Source: Anisus vortex
Taxonomy: Eukaryota; Mollusca; Gastropoda; Planorbidae
Length of the DNA stretch: 64,000 nucleotides
Assembly (NCBI GenBank): GCA_949126835.1
Contig: OX421506.1
Span: 29,494,441-29,558,440, forward strand
Direction: 5' to 3'
Numbering within the stretch: the first letter of the stretch is position 1; each line of letters begins with the position of its first letter. Positions 39,101 through 51,100 of the stretch are shown one piece after another. The translations under genes were made by a program, and so were the position numbers. The notes below the pieces were generated by a model, which saw nothing but the letters and a program-made list of their open reading frames with translations, was not told the origin of the DNA and did not search any database.

Positions 39101-42100
39101 TGTGTCATCCAAAAGTGACACATCGGCACACTGCACTATTTGTCCTATCGACTACTCGGTGGGACACGGAGGGCTCTATGACTGCAAGAGACATGACGAA
39201 TCGGAGTCGCACAAGAAACTGGCTGTTGAAAGAAAAGTCTAGGCCTACACAAAATATTCTTTGCTTGTTTTAAACATTAAATGAAACAACTGTTTTAATT
39301 TTAATGACTATTATTTTGAATAATTTGTGCGATAGATGACAATTATTATTGCATAGTACACTTGACATCGGAAAAGTACACTTTGGCCTTCTCAAGAATA
39401 CTCCAAGCGTTTTTCCAGGGTAGACAGGTCTGCTAGTAACATATCTTATTAAATTACCCAGGTAAATAAGTGTCTGCAATGCTGAATGTAAATAAGTGTC
39501 TGCAATGCTGAATGTAAATAAGTGTCTGCAATGCTGAATGTAAATAAGTGTCTGCAATGCTGAATGTAAATAAGTGTCTGCAATGCTGTGTTACGACCAC
39601 AATCCCCTTGTGGTCAGAGCCGTGTAGATATCGTTGATAATTCTCGTTGGTCCTAGGGTAGACTTTAGTTATTATTATTTATGTTTCAGTATTACACGAA
39701 CTCTCCTTTTAGTCCTGGGCACAAACTCAGGATTTGCGTTCTAACCGTTCCTTTCCTTTGTTAGGGTAGTAAATAAATATTATAGTATTGTAAACAACAC
39801 AATAGAATAGTAACTTGACGAGGAAGCTTCAGTGTAAATGTTGTTAATAATTTAATTCAGGTGATATGTTTCAATATATACAATATGAAGATTATGTACA
39901 GTTAGAATCAAAATAGTGCAAACACAAGCGTTATCAAAAGAAATTATCTCGAAAAACTGTCTCCTTTCAGACAAACAACACATTAAATACTATTAAAGGA
40001 CAATACCACTATTCATAGGAGGGGTGAAAATAATGGTATCATTACAAAACTCATAACAAAAATGATATGAACTCCCCCATGCAGAATAATTAAACATTCC
40101 TAGACTCCGAGAATTTGAGGTCAACACAGTATACCAACATTACGAAGAATTTTTCCGTTTCGTACTAAAAGTCAAGCGATCGGAAAAACTAAGCCCCGCC
40201 CACAAAATCGTGTGTAATTAGAAAAAAAGAGGGGGTGAGAATAAACATTGCGTGTTTCAATTCTTGGAAACTAATATACATGACATGCCCCCACCCAATG
40301 AAAGAAATAATCTATATCTATCTATATAATAATTACCCAAATAAATGTATCTGTGTGTGTAGCGGAACGCTTAGCGATTTGGTTTTGAGAGTACAGACAG
40401 ATGACGGAATATCAAAGACTATAATAAGAGGACCGCTTGCACTATTTTTATAGCTCAATGAATCGTGTTTTTTGGTGCGCAGCAAAAAAAGCGTGATGCA
40501 AAAGACTTCTGCTTTATGCAACTTTATAACTAAAGAATGGTGTTTTTGGTGCGCATCAAATAACGCGTACTCTAAAAGACTTCCGCTGTGTGCAACTTTC
40601 TATTTTATCTTAAAGAGTTCTAATCTTATATAGATAACAGACGATCATTCTATAAAGTATTATTCTACAATTTCTACATGAGAAGTAGGCCTAATGAAAC
40701 GAAGAATTTGAAAAACTAAAACATTTACTTTTACAAATACATTATTTAATAGTTTTAATTTGCATCTATTCATCGGCATTTTACGTCTAAAATATTCCTT
40801 TAAATTATCCGACAATAACTGACAAAGTATAGTTTATAGTTTTCCATTCATAAAATGAAAGCGAATTACTAAACGCTAGGTCTATAATTCCGTTTGTGAT
40901 CGTAAATTCCGAAACAGAAGTTTACGAGTCATCAAATAGCAGAAATATTTAAAGCAAGTGGTCCATCTTATTACAGTCTTTGGAAATATCTAAACAATAT
41001 TAATATGTCCCGAGGGCCTACATGTGTATGTCTACACTTTTTTTGTATAAGGCCCCTAAATTTGGCTATTTCGGCTTAATTTTTTTTTTAATTGCAAAGC
41101 AATTAGGTTTTAAGAGTATGCAAATCTTTCTTTGAAAAATGAAGATGACGTTAAACCTTAGCATTTTAATAGGTCTCTGCTAAATAAATAAGCTTACTCT
41201 TCCTTTCTGTCTGTCTGCCTCACTTACACAGACATAGGCCTACACACAAACACACGTAAACACACAAACATATATGCAAGATTAGAACAAAACATACTTT
41301 TTAGAAAATTTAAAACGTCTATTAATAAAATCTCTAAATTTCGATCCCTAACTCTATACTTTATTATCTCTTTTATCTATCAATTTATCGAATATAAAAC
41401 TAAGCCTTTATTACTAATACATGTAGGTCTTTATATAGTCAATTTCTAATTTTTTCTTTCACCCAATCTTTTCTCCATAAACTTTTACCATTCTTTTAAA
41501 TTTTTGTTCCGAAATTAAAACCTTAAAACATTTAGGTTTTCTACTTTTGTAAAACAAAGTATTTAGAAAGAGTAATATAATAGCTTTAAAACTGTCTTTA
41601 GAATTATCAACTTATTATACCCTAATCACTAATCCCCACTTTCCCAACATAGAACAAAAATTGATATTGAAAAAAAAAGGGGTTATTGAATGAATAGTAC
41701 AGATATTTAAAACATTTAAAAAGGAAACACAACAATTTAAGAAAAATAATAACTTGGTATAAAAAAGACTATTGTAGTTCATGTACAAATTTTAGCCTAT
41801 ATATTATTCTTGCTCCCCTCCCCCCCCCCCCCCGACACACACACCCATTTCCCTATGGTTTTAATGAATTGCAGGACCCAATTTATAATAGTGAGGTACT
41901 GACGCGCGCCAGCGCCCGCCCAAAGAATGTTCACAGTCCTTAGTGAAAGACGCCTAAGATGGCTAGGACATGTAAAAAGAATGAGTCCAGGTAGAATCCC
42001 TAAGGACCTCCTATATGGAGAATAGGCATATGGAAAGAGAAAAACAGGTCGCCCACACCTCCGTTACCAAGATGTCTGCCAGAGGGACATGAGAGCAGGC

Positions 42101-45100
42101 AGCATAAACGCAAATGACTGGGAGTGGAAAGCAGAGGATCGATCCACCTAGCGCACTGTTGTCAGGGAGGGGTAAAAATAGCAGAGGAAAGAAGGATGGA
42201 GGAGATTATAGATAAAAGAGCTTGAAGAAAGGCGAAGAAGATGGAAAGCACAAAACACGTGTGTAAAAGCTGTGATAAAGACTACCATTCAAGGATAGGC
42301 CTGCACAGCCACACGGGGAAATGCAACCTCAATCCACGTTGATGCACCATCGTCTCGCGAGACGGAAGGATGCCAAAGAATAATGACTGGCCTCACGCGA
42401 GTAGTAGTAAAGTATCCACGTTAGACCCCGTTACGATAGGGACCGTAAAGCTATGTTCAAAAGTTGCTGTGGCCACGGCATACTAGGAGATTGTATGACC
42501 AGCACAAAGCCCACAACGCCCAGTCTCCTTTACTTTTCCCTAACGAATATCAGGTATCCATCAGAGCTCGGTAGGCTTAGAGACACCCTTCAGAGCCGGG
42601 AACAAACCCTGGCCTTTTTTCAGGATTCATACTCAGAACTTTCGGTACGTCAGCCGAACGCTCGAGCTCACAAAATGTTTGGATAATGTCTGGTATCAAA
42701 CTAATTGTGATAAATATGACACCAATGGTAATAATGTCTTACACCAAAGGAGACAGCAATAATGATTATGTAATCATTATGATTTTGTAAAAATCTCAAT
42801 CCACAGATTGTCTTTGCAACGGTTATTGATTCATTGCAAAGGAAATATATCGCAATTTAGACTTTTCAGACATTTTCTCAGAATGCAGCAAAGCTGAAAG
42901 CTTTTTAATCCAAATTTATCAACTTTTTTCCTCAACACTAAACACTACCCTACTATCTGTGACGTCAACAATTTCCAATAATTCTGCTTTTGCGATAGCA
43001 ATTAACAAATTTTAATTAAAGACATTCGATCATGTCAAAGTTTTCATCTATGGTCAACTTTTGTCGCATTTTAAGGTCGAAAAGTCACAAACATGTAGAA
43101 AATAACACTCAACAGACAACTAGGCCCTACACATGGAGACCAAGAAAATACACTTAATATTGTTTTTAAGGAAAAGTTTCATCTGAATTTATTACATTGA
43201 AAAAAAACCAGTTAAATCAAACCATGTTTATGTTTTATTATGTTAGTAATTCGATTAAAATGTAAAATCACCAATTAGAATCGTCATTTCTTAAATTTAA
43301 AACCATGACTTAGGACCAGTTTACTTACAGCTCCTGTTTCTCGAGTTTTGAAAAAGCAAAATAAATATATAAACATAATTCTAAAAATAATAGAAACACA
43401 TAAAACAAAACTCTTTATCCCCGTGGTTTCCCACGGGCTATTTCTAGTGTAATATCCAACATGGTACATTTTTCGTCTCTAACACTATCGTTTTAACAAC
43501 CATTAATCAATGGAAGATCATAAGACAATTTAAGCAAACATGGCTCATTGGCACAATCAAATTACAAAAAGTGTCATTACTTAATGGTAATTGTGATTAT
43601 AATGTGATGGACAAATATTTCCCCGTTAACATTAAAATTAACTAATGTCTCAACAAGTACAAATAATTCCAAAATATTCCAGTCATTCTTATTTTAACTA
43701 TGTACAGTTGTGTGGATTTCCACCAAAAATTTGCAAAAAGTTATAATCTATTTAAACAAACATAACATTGCTCAAACTCTGGCAATTTTCAAAAGTTTAC
43801 CTCTAATATACAAACTAAAAGATAAGTAATACGTCACTCGAATCAAACTATAGGTTACTTCTCCTTTAAATTACAGTGTCAACTTGACATTAACTAATAT
43901 CTATTACATGGTTCATACTTAAGGTGATTATTACTTCCCATTTTCTCAAATATGAGGAAAGATACGCTCTAGTTACAATTACTACAGCAATCTAAATATT
44001 AAAATGTAATCTACCATTATGCGTTTTTGGCAAATTTAATAGTTTAACATAAAAGATTATTCAGGGTTGGATGAGTGCATACCTTTAAGTACCTTTATTT
44101 CCCTTCATTCCCAGATATATGGAATATAATATAACAACTTATATACAACATAGTGAGTATCCACTAGTTTTTCCCATTCCATTACCAAGATATAACAATT
44201 TAGCAATAGATTTCCAATATTATCTATTAATTTATACCAATTGCTATTACATCTCTTTCTAAGATAACAATTGTACATATTATTATTTAGTTTTATGCAT
44301 TAACTAAAATAAAACAAGATAACAAATCAATTAGCTTAAAGTTTCCCCACTTAATTGCATGCTATTACAATTACTTTCATCCATCCATATCAAGTAAATA
44401 CATACATATATATTTATTGCATAATGCATCAACATTTAAATGGAATTTCTTTTTCATAATAAAATGAATTAAATGAATTTAAAATATCTCAGAACATCAA
44501 TATAATACTTTCATCTAGTGCATGATTATAAAAATGATTAATACTTTCCAAAAACTTGACTTCTGTCTGATACAAGTGTTTTATAGGTATTCTATAATCA
44601 AAATAAATTCAAATAAATGATAGATTATCATGACCACCTTCTTAATCAACAAGTGAGATGATCTGAAAAAGAAGCATTGGGTTATTCAGTCAATCATGTA
44701 GCACTCGAGATAGAGTGTCAACTATGACGTTATCCCTATTTTGTCGATGATACGGGGAACGGGATACGACTCAGTCTTTATCAGGTTACTTAATTTCCCT
44801 AAGTCTCTATAAAACCGCAGTGTTTGGTCGGCTTTTGGTACCAGCACACAGGGTGAAGACCATTCGCTATCACATTCTTCTCCTATGTCATTTCCTAACA
44901 TGTACTTTACATCTGCACTAATATGCTCAGGTCTGATGGGGTCAACTCTATAAGGATAATGTTTAATAGACCTGGCACCCTCGGTTAACGCTACATCGTG
45001 CTCTGTTGGATGTGTCCTCCTGGGGACATCTGTTAACAGTGACTTATTTTCATGTACCAGATTAATAATCTTCTTCTTATCTTCTACCGGAAGATGTCCT

Positions 45101-48100
45101 AGCTTTGTATCTAAGTTCTTAATGGCTTCTGTATTATTAAGTTCGCTCTCTGCAAACTTGTGTTCTATTTTAGATAAGTCCGTCGGGACTCTAGCTAAAG
45201 AAATCATGGGGACCTCCGGTGGTTTAATCTTTTCCCTCGAGACATAGGGCTTAAGCAAATTAATATGACATACCCTCTGCTTTAGTCTCCGGTCAGGAGT
45301 TTTTATCAAATAATTGACCTCACCAAGCTTTGACTCTATCTCGTAGGGCCCACTAAACTTTGCACTTAAGGGTTGATTCTGCAAAGGCAGAAACACAAGA
45401 ACTTTGTCACCTGGTGCAAAAGTTCTAGCTGTTGCTTTCCGGTCATAATTCTGTTTCATACGCTCCTGCATCTGTGGAAAATGAATCTTTACATGGTTAA
45501 AAGCATGATAAAGTCTATTCTTAAATCTATCTACATATGACAATAGTCCAATTGGTTCACTGTCCGTTAGCCAAGTTTCATGTAGAAGTTTCAACGGACC
45601 TCTGACTGAGTGTCCATACACAAGTTCGAACGGGCTAAATCCCAAGGATTCCTGAGTGGCCTCTCTTGCAGCGAACAGTACATAAGGCACACCCTTATCC
45701 CAGTCTTTCTCGTTTTCATAACAGTACTTTTTAAGCATCGATTTTAATGTCTGATGAAACCTTCCCAGAGCTCCCTGGCTCTCAGGATGATAGGCACTTG
45801 ATAGCCTATGGCTTATCCCTAATTGTTCCATGACTTGTTTAAAAATGTTCGAAGTAAAGTTAGTCCCCTGGTCGGACTGTACTGTCTTTGGTAGGCCATA
45901 ACGTGTGAAGAAATTTGTCAGGGCGTCTACCACTTTCACTGTTGTTATGTTCCGCAACGGAATGGCTTCCGGGAAGCGAGTGGATGAACACATGATTGTG
46001 AGTAGGTACTGGAAACCGGCTTTTGTTTTCGGCAACGGGCCCACACAATCAATGAGTATATGACTGAATGGTTCGTCGAACGCTGGTATCGGCTGGAGTG
46101 GAGCGACAGGAATTCGTCGGTTAGGACGCCCTACCATTTGGCATACGTGGCAAGTCTTGCAGTATTGTTCGACATCTCTTCTCAGTCCTGGCCAGTAGAA
46201 GTAAGGGAGGATACGGTGGTGCGTTTTTCGGACTCCCATGTGACCAGCGAAAGGAAGATCATGCGCCATACGCAGTATATCTTGACGATAGCACTTAGGT
46301 ATTACAATCTGGTGAATACTGTCCCACTCGTTTGTACCTGAGTTGAGCGGTTTCGACTTTCTCATCAACACTTCATCTTTCATGTAGAAACATTCCGCCA
46401 TTGCATCTGCAGTCTTTTCATCAACAGCTTTCATTCTGAGTTGCATTATTACTTCGTCATTCAATTGTTCTTTCACCAATTTCTGCTTTGGTGACAAAAC
46501 GTTATCGTTCTCTGTTGCATCACCAGTTGTTAGTTCAGCAAAGAACGTAGCACTTAAATCGATGTCAGGTGTTTCTGTTACCACTGTTTCATTCACATGT
46601 GTGTCTTCAGAACAGACAAACACATCTTTCGTTGCACTACACGGCGTAGCAGGAATCTTTACCGACTTCTGTTTCTGCATTGCTCTTATCAGCGCACATG
46701 TTGGGCGTTCATTGGCAGGACGTAGGTTTGTGTCCTCCGCCATCTTCGTCTCCAACACTTTAACCATGGGCTCGACAGTGACTCTGCCGCCCATAATGTC
46801 ATTTCCTAATATCATGGAAACGCCTTTGACGTGTACTGCGCGCCACACTCCCACTACAATGTTACCTGTAAAAATCTCCGACTCGAGTTTTATTCTGTGC
46901 AGTGGAGCTTCCACAGCCTCCATACTAGCACCTCTCAGCACAACAGACTCACCGGTACTGGTGGCATCTGTTAACGGCACCCTGCCCTCCAGGATCACGC
47001 TGACAGCAGAACCCGTGTCACGTAATATCTGAATTTTCTTCTTGCTGAGTACATCGACTTCTGTCGACACTATCCCCTCGTAGACATAGGGTCGAAAATC
47101 GGATAGGTCGTCCTCTTCCGGGACTTCAGGAAACATCTGTTCCTCACGGCCTTCTGAAAGTATAATAGATTGGGTACAGCTATTCTCTTTTACCTTAGAT
47201 AGACTGTTCTAAAAAATCATCGACTCCACAACTATGGACGATGCCGGCCGCATTTCCTTTGAGCAAATTGACGTTGTGTTGCACTTCTTCTATCTGCTTG
47301 CTGTCTTTCTGTATTCTGGCACAGTGCAGAATAGCACCTTGCTTCTTGGTAAGGAGCCAACAGTCTTTCTTCATGTGGCCCTCTTTCTTGCAATTGAAAC
47401 ATACCACCTTTGCTTTATTTACATCTGTCTGCTTCCTTAAATGAACTGAGTTACTATTATTATTTACACTAATGTTCTTATTATTGTTTTCATTTGTTAC
47501 TTTTGGTTTACTAGCCTCCTTGAGCTCTGGTTTATGCACTTTGGGTTTTTCAGCATAATATGGCTTTATGCTGGCGTGAATAATGGCATAGTTATCTGGC
47601 AATCTAGCAGCTTCATGCACATCTTCAACCCCTCGGTCTGAGTCTTGATGTCCAATCGAATACAATCTTTGAATTCCTCAAACAATATTAGGTTCTTGAG
47701 TTTATCAAACTCACTTACATTCTGTGACCTTAGCCACTGTTCTAACATTTTCTCCTTTTGTCTCAAAAAGTCTACATGAGTTTGGTCATATGCCTTCTTT
47801 CTGTCTCTAAATAACTTTCTATATTTTTCTGGTGTCAGGGAATAACTTTTTAGCACCCTATCTTTGATCACTTCATAGTCATTTATTTCCTCAGGTGTTA
47901 AACTCAACACTACGTCCAATGCTTTTCCTTTGTTGAGAGTTGATCTTAACAATAAGGCCATCTTATCATCAGGAAACTGATAATCTACAGCTATCCTCTC
48001 AAAAAGCAAAAAGAAGTCTTGAACATCTTCTTCTCTGGATATAGGCAAGTGTTGCTTCATTGCGCTGATATCCATACCTTTACTGTCTCTACGATGGTCA

Positions 48101-51100
48101 GGTTTGTTCATGCGTGCCATCTCTATCCTTTCTCTACTTTCAATCCTAATTCTTTCAGTTTCCCTTTCAGTTTCAATCCTAATTCTTTCAGTTTCCAATT
48201 CTCTCCTTTCCATACTTTCAATCCTAATTCTTTCAAATTCCATTCTCTTCATAGCTAATTGGAATTTTAGGTTTTCACTCAATCCTTCATCTTCATCATT
48301 ATTTGATGATCTAGATGACATATTTACCTCGTCTCCATGGGCACTTCTTACCTCACTCCCACTGGGAGCTACACTACTATCATTGATATCGTTCTGGCCC
48401 ACTTCGACTACATCACCTGTTTTCATGGCATTCTGCCCATTCAAGCATGTCATAATTTCTTTGATCAAACGATTACGATTAGGTCTTGCCTGCCCTGCCT
48501 CAATCCCAAAGGACTCAGCTAATTCCTTTAGTTCAACCAATGACATGGCATTAAGTTCCTCACTCGATATATTCGAAGCCATTGTATAGCGTTCGTAATA
48601 TTCGTGATAGTACAGAAGTATATATAGTAAAATATATATAAGGTCTCAACTTACGGTTTGTCCAGAAATTTGCACAATATAATATCACACACTTCGTGGA
48701 ATCTTTAAACTTCCAAAAGGAATAAATACGCAAATCAGTTCTATCCTCTTTTTAAAAAATAATAGTTTCACAGTCCTAGAAAACGAAACTAGTTTGTTGA
48801 CTAGTTTACAAACCTCATTAGTCCTAGAAAACGAAACACAAATATGCCGCTACTAGTACTACTAATGTCACAAAATATTTCTAGTTATAGATCAGGAAAA
48901 GTAGAACTCAAATTTTCCGGTGCAAGCCATCAAATTTATTCCAATCCCAGGTCAGGAAAAGTAGAACTCAAATATACCGGTACGAGCCACCAATTTGTTA
49001 CGACCACAATCCCCTTGTGGTCAGAGCCGTGTAGATATCGTTGATAATTCTCGTTGGTCCTAGGGTAGACTTTAGTTATTATTATTTATGTTTCAGTATT
49101 ACACGAACTCTCCTTTTAGTCCTGGGCACAAACTCAGGATTTGCGTTCTAACAGTTCCTTTCCTTTGTTAGGGTAGTAAATAAATATTATAGTATTGTAA
49201 ACAACACAATAGAATAGTAACTTGACGAGGAAGCTTCAGTGTAAATGTTGTTAATAATTTAATTCAGGTGATATGTTTCAATATATACAATATGAAGATT
49301 ATGTACAGTTAGAATCAAAATAGTGCAAACACAAGCGTTATCAAAAGAAATTATCTCGAAAAACTGTCTCCTTTCAGACAAACAACACATTAAATACTAT
49401 TAAAGGACAATACCACTATTCATAGGAGGGGTGAAAATAATGGTATCATTACAAAACTCATAACAAAAATGATATGAACTCCCCCATGCAGAATAATTAA
49501 ACATTCCTAGACTCCGAGAATTTGAGGTCAACACAGTATACCAACATTACGAAGAATTTTTCCTTTTCGTACTAAAAGTCAAGCGATCGGAAAAACTAAG
49601 CCCCGCCCACAAAATCGTGTGTAATTAGAAAAAAAGAGGGGGTGAGAATAAACATTGCGTGTTTCAATTCTTGGAAACTAATATACATGACAGCTGAATG
49701 TAAATAAGTGTCTGCAACGCTGAATGTAAATAATTGTCTGCAATGCTGAATGTAAATAACTGTCTGCAATGCTGAATGTAAATAAGTGTCTGCAATGCTG
49801 AATGTAAATAAGTGTCTGCAATGCTGAATGTAAATAAGTGTCTGCAATGCTGAATGTAAATAAGTGTATGCAATGCTGAATGTAAATAAGTGTCTGCAAT
49901 GCTGAATGTAAATAAGTGTCTGCAATGCTGAATGTAAATAAGTGTCTGCAATGCTGAATGTGAAAATTCCCTAAAAGGGCAATATTTAGACTATTTAAAA
50001 CATCTGCTTTTTTGGAAATAAATAAAAAAAATCATAGCAATTTGGAGTACTGGGTTCATAAGCGTATCAATGAACATTTTCATTTTTTTTTCGCAAACAT
50101 AAAAATTATCGATAGCTTAATCATGAGTAGGCCTATCTGTTACTATAAACCTAATTCAGCTGTCAGTCTTAGAAAAAATAATTTTTAAGATACTTTGAAT
50201 ATTGTGCTCCTTTTCTCTGGATTAAATGTGAATGCTCACTTTCAATAGTGCATTAAATTGAGCTTTGTTTTAAAGTGAATGAAAGAGAGAATGCAAAGAC
50301 CTTTATCTTAAATTAATATTGAACAATTTACCCTTGTGTATATTTCGAACTAATTTATCCGATGCATGATTAATAGAAATCTCACAATAAATATTGTTTA
50401 TATAATAAAATGAGCTTACCAAGTGAGTTTCTTTGTTCTAATGTCTCTTCTACCTTTTTAGACAGTTTCTCTATCTATGATTGGATTACAAAATACAAAG
50501 CTATGTCAACCTTTCTAGCGTAAACATAAAATAATAAAATATTATTAAAAATCACTACTTGAGGGAGCTATCATGTCCTACCAAGCGCGTCCCCAGTTGT
50601 CGGAGAGGGGAATGAATTAAGATATAAGGGTTAGCCGTGAATACTGAATAAGAGGCTACGGACCAACTGCGGCTTGCTGTAATAGAGGTTGAAGTAAGGT
50701 ATCCCGTGGTAAAGGATACTCTTTAAAAATAAAGACTCATAATAAATTCAAGGACATGACTACAAAAAAAGTGAACATGGAGAGCTTTAACTCTAAATTC
50801 GGACAGATGAGGCCGTTAACTAGGGATGGCAGCCATCTAGGAGAGAAAACTCAGAAAATAAATTGACTGCTGCCTTGCAGATGGTCTTGGGTTGATCAAA
50901 GGCTAAGGAAGGAACTGAAGCAGGAGGCAGTGAGGCATTAACGACACATAACATACTGCCACGGGATTCTCAATAATTAATTGAGAACGAAGAATAAGAA
51001 GAAAACTACAAAATCCATATTTATTTCGAGTCTGCTGTGGGAATAAAAAAAAAGGGAAATGTATGAAATGCGGTTCAGTATTATCATTTATTAACAAACA

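Larger units (their letters stand above)
32708..39432 (+). mobile_element. hAT-like composite carrying duplicated transposase N termini, split by gypsy
   Basis: The left end is CAGACCTGCCTACCC and the right end is the inverted form (gggtagacaggtctg). Flanking 8-mers differ (gcctaaca versus ctagtaac), so no clean target duplication is seen. Two related plus-strand segments each begin cggcgcggcgaccttgacct. The left (33,018) decays after SEFAPSKK. The right (38,916-39,242) encodes a C-x2-C...H-x4-H finger (HCTICPIDYS ... KRHDESESH) like N termini of hAT-type transposases, then stops. The catalytic part is absent. It is most likely two nested deletion derivatives. Confidence 0.5.
39589..49692 (-). 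mobile_element. Gmr1-like LTR retrotransposon (integrase before RT), defective
   Basis: 697-bp LTRs (39,589-40,285; 48,996-49,692) begin TGTTACGACC and end CATGACA. A 4-bp repeat gctg flanks the element, which sits inside the 24-bp minisatellite. Next to the 5' LTR is TGGTGGCTCGTACCGG, similar to a tRNA-Pro-type primer site, and a second related copy lies 50 bp further in. A G-rich purine tract (gggtgggggca) abuts the 3' LTR. Order on the minus strand is gag, protease, integrase, then the first part of RT. The rest of RT and RNase H are absent; about 4.4 kb of non-coding DNA with other insertions takes their place. Confidence 0.85.

Noticed and set aside
38916..39242. Zinc-finger frame as a host gene
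   Set aside because: It sits inside terminal inverted repeats, ends abruptly after the finger, and has a decayed partner at 33.0 kb; it is a transposase remnant.
46060..47032. Plus-strand frames at 46,060-46,341 and 46,562-47,032
   Set aside because: They are antisense shadows of the Gmr1-like pol frame.
49596..49951. Open frames across the 24-bp minisatellite
   Set aside because: Repeat length is a multiple of three, so open frames in several phases are automatic.
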